From Rhodospirillaceae bacterium UBA3470 (GTDB taxonomy: Bacteria > Pseudomonadota > Alphaproteobacteria > Rhodospirillales > Casp-alpha2): 7,362 bases of DNA. Below the pieces are notes generated by a model. It had not been told where the DNA came from, did no database searches, and saw only the letters and a list, made by a program, of their open reading frames with translations. Where the stretch lies: positions 491-7,852 of the forward strand of contig DFRF01000061.1 in NCBI GenBank assembly GCA_002378125.1, in the 5' to 3' direction. Of the stretch, positions 1-5,203 are shown piece after piece. A program made the translations under genes and the position numbers. Within the stretch, counting starts at the first letter, position 1. Each line of letters starts with the position of its first letter.

Positions 1-1
1 G

Positions 2-1270
2 GATCATATTTCCCTTTGGGACGCCTCGGCGGTTGAGGCCAAATTCGTCAATCCCATGAACGGCGACTTGACCTGCGACGTGGCCATTGTAGGCGGCGGG
101 TTCACCGGTCTATCGACCGCACTGCACGCCGGCGAGAAAGGCATCCGCTGCCACGTGTTCGAAGCCAACCAGATCGGTTTCGGCGGGTCCGGGCGCAATG
201 CCGGGCTGGTCAATGCCGGCATGTGGCTGCCACCCACCGACGTCGAACAAAAATTGGGTAAGGCACGCGGCGGCGCCTTGATCCAGAGCCTCGGAGACGC
301 GCCGGAATACGTGTTCTCGCTCATCGAGCGGTTTCAGATTAGATGCGAAGTCACTCGGTCAGGCACCATCCACGCCGCCCATGCACCTAGCGGTCTCGAT
401 GACTTGATCCGCCGCGCCGATACATGGCAAGCGCTCGGCGCGCCGGTGGAATTACTGTCGCGCGAGCAGGCGACGGAGGTAATCGGGACCGAAGCCTTCT
501 ATGGTGGTCTTCTTGATCACCGTGCCGGCACGATCAATCCCATGGGATACGTCCGCGGGCTGGCACGGGCCGCGAACGCCGTCGGCGCCAAGATCTCAAC
601 GGGTGTGCACATCCAAACGTTGGACCGGCATAACGGGAAGTGGACACTACGAACCAACCGGGGTGTTGTCACCGCGGATACGGTGATCCTGGGCACTAAC
701 GCCTACACGGATACGCTCTGGCCCGGACTCAAAAACACCTTCGTGATGATCAATTACTTTCAATTGGCCACCAAGCCATTGGGGGAGCGGGTTCACAAGA
801 TCTTACCTGGCAGCCAAGGTCTGTGGGATACCGGTACCATCATGTTCTCGCTCCGACGCGATGCTTATGAAAGATTGATTATTGGCTCCATGGGTACGGT
901 GGTCGGCGGCGACAACGGCCTGTCTCGCCGCTGGGCGGCCCGTATGCTCCACCGGCTATTTCCCGATCTCGGTCCCGTAGAGTTCGATGCCGCCTGGCAC
1001 GGTCAGATCGCCATGACGCCCGACCGCCTGCCGCGCATCCACCGGCTCGCCGACGGTGTGTACACGCCCATCGGCTATAATGGCCGAGGCATAACTACGG
1101 GAACGATCTTCGGCAAAGCCATGGCGGAATTGCTAGCAGGCGGTCAGGAGGACGAGCTGCCGTTGCCTATTTCCGAGCCTCGAACCATCACCACCGCGCC
1201 GTTGGTATCGGGCCTATACAGTATGGCCTTCAAGGCCAACCAGTTCTGGAAGAGTCTCTATGCACCTTAG
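2..1270 (+). CDS. FAD-dependent oxidoreductase, DAO family (gamma-glutamylputrescine oxidase/D-amino acid oxidase-like), 5'-partial
   Basis: This is a flavoprotein of the D-amino-acid-oxidase fold that probably oxidises an amine or amino acid with FAD. The substrate cannot be read from the sequence. The frame is open from base 2, giving 422 visible residues. Coding-like sequence (SLWDASAVEAKF) precedes the first ATG at 56, so the true start lies upstream of the window, probably only a few residues away. The Rossmann FAD motif is VAIVGGGFTGLS (about residues 26-37), followed by an acidic residue at the end of the next strand (VFEA). GFGGSGRNAG is the conserved loop seen in PuuB/DadA-like enzymes. 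The C-terminal MTPDRLPRIHRLADG...YNGRGITTGT is the usual second FAD-contacting segment. Length and domain order match full-length relatives, with no frameshift. Annotators often call such proteins gamma-glutamylputrescine oxidase, but no puu neighbour is visible to support that. Confidence 0.9.
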   Translation, partial: DHISLWDASAVEAKFVNPMNGDLTCDVAIVGGGFTGLSTALHAGEKGIRCHVFEANQIGFGGSGRNAGLVNAGMWLPPTDVEQKLGKARGGALIQSLGDAPEYVFSLIERFQIRCEVTRSGTIHAAHAPSGLDDLIRRADTWQALGAPVELLSREQATEVIGTEAFYGGLLDHRAGTINPMGYVRGLARAANAVGAKISTGVHIQTLDRHNGKWTLRTNRGVVTADTVILGTNAYTDTLWPGLKNTFVMINYFQLATKPLGERVHKILPGSQGLWDTGTIMFSLRRDAYERLIIGSMGTVVGGDNGLSRRWAARMLHRLFPDLGPVEFDAAWHGQIAMTPDRLPRIHRLADGVYTPIGYNGRGITTGTIFGKAMAELLAGGQEDELPLPISEPRTITTAPLVSGLYSMAFKANQFWKSLYAP

Positions 1271-1381
1271 CGACCCATGATGGATGTGATATCCGATCAT
1301 TTTGGCCCTCGCGGAGCCTGTGCCGTAATCATCGATTATGAAAATGGCAACATATAAATCAAACCCGAGCACATGTGACCC

Positions 1382-1647
1382 GATGGCATCTACAACCTAA
1401 TTCACCCGTTCGATGTCTTCCTTCAGAATCAGATGCCCGGGGTCATTTCAGCGGCTTTGCCCTAGACCCACGCCTATTACCCAATATGAACATTGTCGCC
1501 AAATCCTTCGAGATATGGAATGTTAGACCGGATAATTACGAGGCCTATTGCGCCCAACTCTTGGACGGCGCGAATGGCGAGCCGTTAATCGCGGCGACGG
1601 ACTATTGCCTGACGGCGCTTCAAACCATTGGCGATCTTCGTCGATAA
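1382..1647 (+). pseudogene. possible decayed 3' fragment of a homodimeric pyruvate dehydrogenase E1 (aceE-like) gene
   Basis: Two frames carry protein-like segments in the order expected near the end of AceE. In the frame of 1382-1465, the segment begins DGIYNLIHPF, follows directly on a stop (1376-1378) and ends at a TAG. In the frame of 1375-1647, LLPNMNIVAKSFEIWNV is followed by YCAQLLDGANGEPLIAATDY and then TIGDLRR and a stop. From memory, AceE proteins have GIY(K/R)L, then a segment ending in (D/E)(I/V)(W/Y)SV, then Y..Q......P.(I/V)A(A/S)TDY, then an (I/V)R. The IAATDY match and the colinear order suggest the family. The frame break, the missing stretch after EIWNV, and the lack of any downstream GTDGFGRSD-type segment suggest a relic. 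The alternative is that the 90-codon GTG frame at 1375-1647 is a chance ORF or an unrelated small gene. The recall-based alignment is the only evidence. Confidence 0.35.
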
Positions 1648-1663
1648 CGCTAATGGGCGTTAT
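1644..1663. repeat. 7-base inverted repeat at the end of the putative relic
   Basis: ATAACGC (1644-1650) and GCGTTAT (1657-1663) are perfect complements around a six-base loop. They overlap the stop codon of the 1375-1647 frame. No T-run follows on either strand, so an intrinsic terminator is not well supported. It may be incidental. Confidence 0.3.
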
Positions 1664-1900
1664 AGGGCAATGAAAATACAGCTGAGCTAGTCGGGCCAGG
1701 CGATCTGATCGTGGATTGCATTTGAGACCTAATATTCAGCGATCCTTAAGGTCTTAAAGCCGCTCTGTTTCGTCGGCTAATACGGGGTCTTAAACCTCCT
1801 CTGCACCGACTTTAAAAAGTGAACGCGCAAGTAAATTTACACATTAGGCAGCCAAGAAAGAGACTGGATCGGGGCTCGCATCCCCTCGACGATGGCGGGG

Positions 1901-2485
1901 TTACAGGTGGGACGTCAGCACTTCATCGTCCGGCTCCGGTGCGTTGGCCAGGGCGTCAAACACGTCATCGGCGCCGTCGACCACGGATATCAGATCACGG
2001 ATTTTTGGATGTGCGAACCCACCTCCGATGATCGATTCGATAAGGCCAACAAACGAATCCCAATAGCCCTCAATGTTCATAACGACGATTGGTTTGTCAT
2101 GCTGGCGAAGTTGTTTCCAGGTCATTACCTCAATGGTTTCGTCCATGGTGCCGATACCGCCCGGTAAAACCACCGCGGCGTCCGACAACTCAAACATCTT
2201 AGCCTTGCGAGTGTGCATGGTATCCGTGACGATCAGTTCGCCGGCTTGGTCGTTGCCGACTTCGAGGTGGAGAAGAAATTCAGGAATAACCCCAACCACG
2301 TCGCCACCGCCGTCCGCAACTGCATCGGCGATCGCGCCCATCAGTCCAATCCGACCACCACCGTACACCAGACGCACACCGCGCTCGGCCATCAGGGTAC
2401 CGAGCCGCCTTGATTCAGCTTCATAGGCCGCGTTGGCGCCAGATTTCGAACCACAGAATACGCAAAGCGATTGAATTTCCACCAT
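1901..2485 (-). CDS. LOG family protein (cytokinin riboside 5'-monophosphate phosphoribohydrolase-like, TIGR00730 type)
   Basis: This is a cytosolic Rossmann-like nucleotide hydrolase of the LOG family. Studied members remove ribose 5'-phosphate from N6-modified AMP or from other nucleoside monophosphates. The product has 194 residues, normal for short bacterial LOG proteins. Visible motifs are CVFCGS (8-13), YGGGRIGLMG (41-50), MHTRKAKM (90-97, including the conserved Arg-Lys) and the signature PGGIGTMDE (108-116), whose glutamate and the upstream arginine are the catalytic pair in the family. All expected active-site residues are present. An ATG five codons upstream (2498-2500) is in frame. 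I chose 2485 because GGGAG (2498-2494), which overlaps that upstream ATG, sits 8 bases before the second ATG as a Shine-Dalgarno, and because MVEIQSLCVFCGS is the usual N-terminus. The gene stands alone, divergent from the LysM gene. No cytokinin-synthesis neighbour is seen, so general nucleotide salvage or housekeeping is as likely. Confidence 0.93.
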   Translation of the reverse strand: MVEIQSLCVFCGSKSGANAAYEAESRRLGTLMAERGVRLVYGGGRIGLMGAIADAVADGGGDVVGVIPEFLLHLEVGNDQAGELIVTDTMHTRKAKMFELSDAAVVLPGGIGTMDETIEVMTWKQLRQHDKPIVVMNIEGYWDSFVGLIESIIGGGFAHPKIRDLISVVDGADDVFDALANAPEPDDEVLTSHL

Positions 2486-2493
2486 TTTTGCTG

Positions 2494-2498
2494 CTCCC
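2494..2498 (-). promoter_or_regulatory. ribosome binding site that decides the LOG start
   Basis: Read on the minus strand, GGGAG lies 8 bases before the ATG at 2485. It overlaps the alternative in-frame ATG at 2500, which has no equally good Shine-Dalgarno of its own. This favours the 194-residue product over a 199-residue one. Confidence 0.6.
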
Positions 2499-2589
2499 AT
2501 TTTCGTGATTGGGGCTTAAAACTATTGTCACGAATTTAGCGTCAGAGCTCATATGCGCCGGACTTTTTCAGGAATCGGATTGTTGAGCA

Positions 2590-2739
2590 ATGAAAACGTT
2601 TAACGCTGTTCTTTCGAACGTTACGCTTACCGTATTCGTGTTGTCGAATGCGGAAACCTGCCAATACGAGCACGGCTATACGAAAACCGCCCAACTCGTA
2701 CAACAAAGAACGGTCTCGACCAAAAATACCGATGAGTAA
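2590..2739 (+). CDS. possible small protein of 49 residues, unknown function
   Basis: An ATG frame runs for 49 codons to a TAA at 2737-2739. The product begins MKTFNAVLSNVTLTVFVLSN. This is a basic residue at position 2 followed by a mostly apolar stretch to about residue 19, and then a small-residue sequence (SNAET) that could be a signal-peptidase site. The remaining part is polar, Thr/Gln-rich, has one Cys (24), and ends in DE. I do not recognise a family. A purine-rich GGA lies about 10 bases before the ATG, which is a weak Shine-Dalgarno, and no clear promoter precedes it. An open frame of this size can occur by chance, and the region must also carry the LysM gene's promoter. If it is real, the most natural reading is a small secreted or membrane peptide. 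Confidence 0.25.
   Translation: MKTFNAVLSNVTLTVFVLSNAETCQYEHGYTKTAQLVQQRTVSTKNTDE
2595..2627. repeat. pair of AACGTT-based direct repeats 22 bases apart
   Basis: AACGTTTAACGCT (2595-2607) recurs as AACGTTACGCT (2617-2627), one base shorter. The core AACGTT is itself a palindrome, and the two copies start 22 bases apart, close to two helical turns. This geometry would suit a DNA-binding protein acting on one of the divergent genes. It is equally compatible with chance, because it lies inside the 49-codon frame. Confidence 0.3.
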
Positions 2740-2761
2740 TTTTCTCGCTCCAACTGTTCTT

Positions 2762-2791
2762 TTGGTTGTGTTCCACGCGACGTGCTACTAT
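2762..2791 (+). promoter_or_regulatory. putative extended -10 promoter for the LysM gene
   Basis: TGCTACTAT (2783-2791) matches an extended -10 element: TG, one base, then TACTAT, five of six bases as in TATAAT. A poor -35-like TTGGTT (2762-2767) lies 18 bases upstream, so the extended element would carry the activity. Transcription would start near 2797-2799, only a few bases before the ATG at 2802. Confidence 0.4.
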
Positions 2792-2801
2792 CGAAGGCAC
2801 T

Positions 2802-3860
2802 ATGAATAATCCACTTATGCTAATAGTTGTCGGCATTGGCATCGCGCTCACAGCGATAGGCGTTAATGTTTATCTGTGGAATGACGAAGTCACACCGTCG
2901 CAATCGGCCAGCCTGGAACCTACGCCGTCCGAGCCAAGCGCCAAAGCGCCGGCAGCCGTGTCACCAAAACCAGCATCCGCTGCAAAACCTCAGTCTGTGC
3001 AACTGACCACGAACAAACCCGCGCCCGAGAAACCGAGGTTTGATGTCGTCCGCGTTACACCAAGTGGTGATGCCGTAATTGCCGGTCGCGCGAAACCGAA
3101 TAGCACAGTCGTCATTATTGACAATGGACAATTCGTCGGTCAGTTGGATGCCAATGATCGTGGCGAGTGGGTTTTCGTTCCTGAGAGACCGTTAGAGCCA
3201 GGCAGCCGCTATCTGTCGCTAGAGCAAAGTACCAAAGAACGCAAAGAGCCCGTCGCCTCCGATGATGTCGTCGTGATCTTGGTTCCTGAAAAGAACAATG
3301 ATATCGCCGGGAATCCTGCCAAGGAGCCCACGCAGGCGCTGGCGCTGAAGTTTCCACGGACCGGCGATGGTCCAAGCACGATCCTACAAAAGTCTAAACC
3401 GGAAGACACTGGAAAATCGCTTTCTGTAGATACAATTGATTATGACGATAGCGGCCGCCTGCATATCAGCGGTCGCGGCGAGCCGACGCGAATTGTGCAG
3501 ATTTATTTGGATAATAGGTTAATCGGCCGCTCCCCCGTGGACGGCAATGGTGCCTGGAGGGTGAAACCCAATCAGTCGGTGGCCCCGGGCCTCTATTCCC
3601 TGCGCGCCGACGAAGTGAACAAAGCCGGCAAGGTGCAAACCCGCATCGAATTGCCCTTTGCCCGCGCCGAACCGTTTGATACCCGGCCCCCTGAACCGAT
3701 GGTCATTGTGCAGCCAGGGAATAGTTTGTGGCGCCTGGCGCGGCGCGTCTACGGGAGCGGGTTCCGCTACACCACGATTTTCGAAGCGAACATGGAACAA
3801 ATCAAAGACCCAAACATGATTTTTCCAGGCCAGGTCTTTGCGGTTCCGGCAACGAACTAA
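2802..3860 (+). CDS. membrane-anchored protein with two Ig-like domains and a C-terminal LysM domain
   Basis: This is a 352-residue envelope protein that is likely anchored in the inner membrane and reaches peptidoglycan. Residues 5-26 form a single hydrophobic segment. A Pro/Ala/Lys-rich linker follows at 28-78. Next come two related beta-rich domains, about 80-162 and 207-290. They share the pattern G..(V/I).I(A/S)GR..P, then a DN.. (F/L)(V/I)G strand, then D..G.W, then PG.Y.L. The LysM domain spans about 300-349 (VQPGNSLWRLARRVYG ... FPGQVFAVP). LysM binds N-acetylglucosamine-containing glycan, and similar proteins are common in Alphaproteobacteria. An upstream GTG-type start at 2766 would add 12 residues (MCSTRR...) unlike a signal anchor. 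The ATG at 2802 starts directly before the membrane segment and has GAAGG (2793-2797) four bases upstream. No enzyme domain is present, so the role is probably structural or as a cell-wall adaptor. Confidence 0.88.
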   Translation: MNNPLMLIVVGIGIALTAIGVNVYLWNDEVTPSQSASLEPTPSEPSAKAPAAVSPKPASAAKPQSVQLTTNKPAPEKPRFDVVRVTPSGDAVIAGRAKPNSTVVIIDNGQFVGQLDANDRGEWVFVPERPLEPGSRYLSLEQSTKERKEPVASDDVVVILVPEKNNDIAGNPAKEPTQALALKFPRTGDGPSTILQKSKPEDTGKSLSVDTIDYDDSGRLHISGRGEPTRIVQIYLDNRLIGRSPVDGNGAWRVKPNQSVAPGLYSLRADEVNKAGKVQTRIELPFARAEPFDTRPPEPMVIVQPGNSLWRLARRVYGSGFRYTTIFEANMEQIKDPNMIFPGQVFAVPATN

Positions 3861-3879
3861 TCACTGGCGAATACCGCCG

Positions 3880-3938
3880 CCGGATGAATGGGCAAGCGGA
3901 TATAGTGGAACAAGAGTTCCAGAGAAGGCTTCGTCCGG
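3880..3938 (+). other. two-tier inverted repeat (possible RNA structure) after the LysM gene
   Basis: CCGGATGAA (3880-3888) can pair with TTCGTCCGG (3930-3938) in nine pairs including one G-T wobble. Inside lies a perfect six-pair hairpin, TGGAAC (3906-3911), loop AAGA, GTTCCA (3916-3921). Placed 20 bases after the LysM stop, it would sit in the 3' untranslated region. No T-run follows, so it is not a classical intrinsic terminator. It could protect the 3' end, be a Rho-associated structure, or be a protein-binding site. Confidence 0.4.
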
Positions 3939-4450
3939 ATTAAGAGACGCTCTAAGCTCAAAATCAACACAATCGGGTTAAATAGCTCATTAAAATCGTT
4001 TTATTAGAAAGAATTATCTGTTGATGCGACGTCTTCCAGACGCGGTCCTCGGGCGCCTTACTGGCCAGTTAAAGAACCTTGCTGGTATCGGCCAACGCGA
4101 TGGGATTCTTCGCCGTTTAGTGCAGACTACTAAGATTGGCGCGAAACGAGATATGGGCATTTTGTCGCGGGTATCGGGCGCACCGCAAATTGGCAGGTGA
4201 ACTCCAGCTCGTCGAAGGCTTGGCCCTGCCGTATTGCGACAATTTGCTCCAGGCCGAGTCCGGTTTCTTCGCCGTATTTGGGCATTTTCAGGAATACGAG
4301 CGTGGATACATTCTGCGAGTTCATTCGTTATCTGTCTTTTACTTTGGTCTTTCCATAGGGATGCGTCGTCTTTTGGACTTACCCAACGCTGCAATCGTCC
4401 GGCGCCTGATGCGCGCATCGGCCCCGCCAGCATACATCTTGGGGAAACGC

Positions 4451-4478
4451 TTGATATGAGCGGTAAAATTTGGACAAT
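4451..4478 (+). promoter_or_regulatory. putative sigma70 promoter of the psd-pssA operon
   Basis: TTGATA (4451-4456, five of six bases as in TTGACA) and GACAAT (4473-4478, four of six as in TATAAT) are 16 bases apart. Transcription would begin near 4485, leaving a leader of about 24 bases that contains the Shine-Dalgarno. The position directly before psd supports the call. The pattern alone would be weak. Confidence 0.4.
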
Positions 4479-4495
4479 TCGCTCGCGCCGCCATC

Positions 4496-4503
4496 AAAGG
4501 AAG
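4496..4503 (+). promoter_or_regulatory. ribosome binding site of psd
   Basis: AAAGGAAG ends 5 bases before the ATG at 4509. It is the best Shine-Dalgarno in the area and decides against the in-frame TTG at 4470, which would add 13 residues. Confidence 0.75.
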
Positions 4504-4508
4504 CTGCT

Positions 4509-5195
4509 ATGCTGAAAACCGTCCTCGTCCCCGTGCATCCAGCTGGATGGCCCTTCATTGCCCTCTTCGCGAGCGCGGCCATTTTTATGACATGGTGGTT
4601 CGCACCGCTGGGGTTTGCCGGTTGGGTACTCACCGCGTGGTGCATCTATTTTTTCCGCGACCCCCCACGCGTAACGCCGGATCGCGATGACTTAGTAATC
4701 AGCCCCGCGGACGGTGTTGTGCAATCGATCGTTCAGGCTGCACCGCCGGAAGAGTTGGAAATGGGACCGGAACCGCGAACCCGGATCGCCGTGTTCATGA
4801 ACGTGTTCAACGTGCACGTGAACCGAATTCCCATCCACGGCACCATTTCAGCGGCAGCGTACCGGCCAGGGCAATTCATTAACGCATCCTCCGACAAGGC
4901 GAGCGAACAGAACGAACGCCAAAGCCTCAAGGTCACCACCGAAGGCGGCCGGGACGTTGGTTTCGTCCAAATCGCGGGACTGGTGGCGCGGCGAATAATT
5001 TGCCATGCGAAGGTCGGTGATCGAATGCGCGCTGGCGAACGCTTCGGTATGATACGCTTCGGAAGCCGCGTCGACGTTTACCTACCGGACGGCGTAGCTC
5101 CGAAAGTGATGGTTGGGCAGCTGGCCGTTGCCGGCGAGACCATCCTGGCTGACCTATCCAGCGACGAAGTACCCCAGAACGGCGAAACACGTTAG
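4509..5195 (+). CDS. psd: phosphatidylserine decarboxylase proenzyme, short prokaryotic type
   Basis: This enzyme decarboxylates phosphatidylserine to phosphatidylethanolamine at the inner membrane. It is made as a 228-residue proenzyme that cuts itself at a Gly-Ser bond, turning the serine into the pyruvoyl cofactor. In the sequence, a hydrophobic N-terminal region (about 13-47) is followed by FFRDPPR (48-54) and SPADG (65-69), which holds the family's catalytic aspartate. Next come FMNVFNVHVNRIPIHG (96-111) with the conserved histidine, and the cleavage site RFGSRVDVYLP (183-193), Gly185-Ser186. The FGS variant replaces LGST of the longer E. coli enzyme and is normal for the short type found in Alphaproteobacteria and many other bacteria. 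Cleavage should leave a beta chain of about 185 residues and a small pyruvoyl alpha chain of about 43. The gene is first in a two-gene operon with pssA, which supplies its substrate. The ATG is chosen from the strong AAAGGAAG upstream. Confidence 0.95.
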   Translation: MLKTVLVPVHPAGWPFIALFASAAIFMTWWFAPLGFAGWVLTAWCIYFFRDPPRVTPDRDDLVISPADGVVQSIVQAAPPEELEMGPEPRTRIAVFMNVFNVHVNRIPIHGTISAAAYRPGQFINASSDKASEQNERQSLKVTTEGGRDVGFVQIAGLVARRIICHAKVGDRMRAGERFGMIRFGSRVDVYLPDGVAPKVMVGQLAVAGETILADLSSDEVPQNGETR

Positions 5196-5201
5196 GACAG
5201 G
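5194..5201 (+). promoter_or_regulatory. pssA ribosome binding site overlapping the psd stop
   Basis: AGGA (5194-5197) shares bases with the TAG stop of psd (5193-5195) and lies 6 bases before the pssA ATG. A second AGG (5199-5201) is too close to the ATG to be the main site. Ribosomes ending psd would stop on top of this site, so translation of the two enzymes is probably coupled. Confidence 0.7.
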
Positions 5202-5203
5202 CC

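Larger units (their letters stand above)
1271..1900. other. 630-base stretch without an intact gene
   Basis: This stretch lies between the oxidase stop and the 3' end of the LOG gene on the opposite strand. A short ATG frame at 1277-1357 (26 codons) has no recognisable product. Bases 1382-1647 may be a broken AceE-like fragment, entered separately. After it, 1648-1900 is closed by stops, somewhat AT-richer, and holds only small repeats. These are a 7-base inverted repeat at 1644-1650/1657-1663, the palindrome CCTTAAGG at 1744-1751, and a 9-base direct repeat GGTCTTAAA at 1750-1758 and 1786-1794. Near the LOG 3' end, GGGG (1871-1874) and CCCC (1882-1885) could form a short hairpin, but no U-tract makes it a clear terminator. 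Confidence 0.6.
2486..2801. other. divergent intergenic region between the LOG and LysM genes
   Basis: About 316 bases separate the two divergent start codons, so promoters for both genes should lie here. An extended -10-like element for the LysM gene and a 49-codon plus-strand ORF are entered separately. I found no convincing -35/-10 pair for the LOG gene on the minus strand. Other structure includes ATTCG/CGAAT (2634-2638/2645-2649) as a short inverted repeat. A loosely repeated 22-base segment lies at 2651-2672 and 2681-2702 with a 30-base period, about 15 of 22 positions identical by eye. Confidence 0.6.
3861..4508. other. 648-base stretch without a supportable gene
   Basis: The stretch runs from the LysM stop to the psd start. 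It holds a two-tier inverted repeat (3880-3938), an AT-rich patch around 3940-4020 including TAAAA/TTTTA (3991-3995/3999-4003), a small hairpin CGTCT/AGACG (4030-4034/4038-4042), and a sigma70-like promoter at 4451-4478. Between 4014 and 4500 several frames are open on both strands at once (for example 4136-4459 plus and 4130-4324 minus). None has a recognisable domain, convincing start context or natural composition, so I leave them out. A small unrecognised gene, a decayed gene or an ncRNA could still be here. Confidence 0.6.

Noticed and set aside
1277..1357. 26-codon ATG frame just after the oxidase
   Set aside because: Too short, no Shine-Dalgarno, and no recognisable sequence.
1871..1885. 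GGGG/CCCC hairpin as an intrinsic terminator of the LOG gene
   Set aside because: Only four pairs and no U-tract on the minus strand. Position alone is not enough.
1860..1905. Possible tRNA-like GC-rich segment
   Set aside because: No T-arm GTTCRA motif, no acceptor stem and no CCA could be found, so it is not a tRNA.
1892..2426. Several plus-strand frames antisense to the LOG gene
   Set aside because: The minus strand here has all LOG catalytic motifs in one frame, so the plus frames are shadows.
2627..2851. 74-codon minus-strand frame crossing the LysM start
   Set aside because: Arg/Ser-rich product overlapping the membrane-anchor codons of the LysM gene, with no domain.
4130..4324. 64-codon minus-strand ATG frame
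   Set aside because: The product looks less artificial than its neighbours, but it has no clear Shine-Dalgarno and no family I recognise. Kept only as a possibility in the unexplained stretch.
4014..4433. 139-codon minus-strand frame
   Set aside because: The product is Arg/Pro-rich with no motif, typical of an antisense chance frame in GC-rich DNA, and it has no good start site.
4136..4459. 107-codon plus-strand frame with a TTG start, no Shine-Dalgarno
   Set aside because: No recognised domain, weak start, and competing open frames on both strands over the same bases. Its composition does not stand out as coding.
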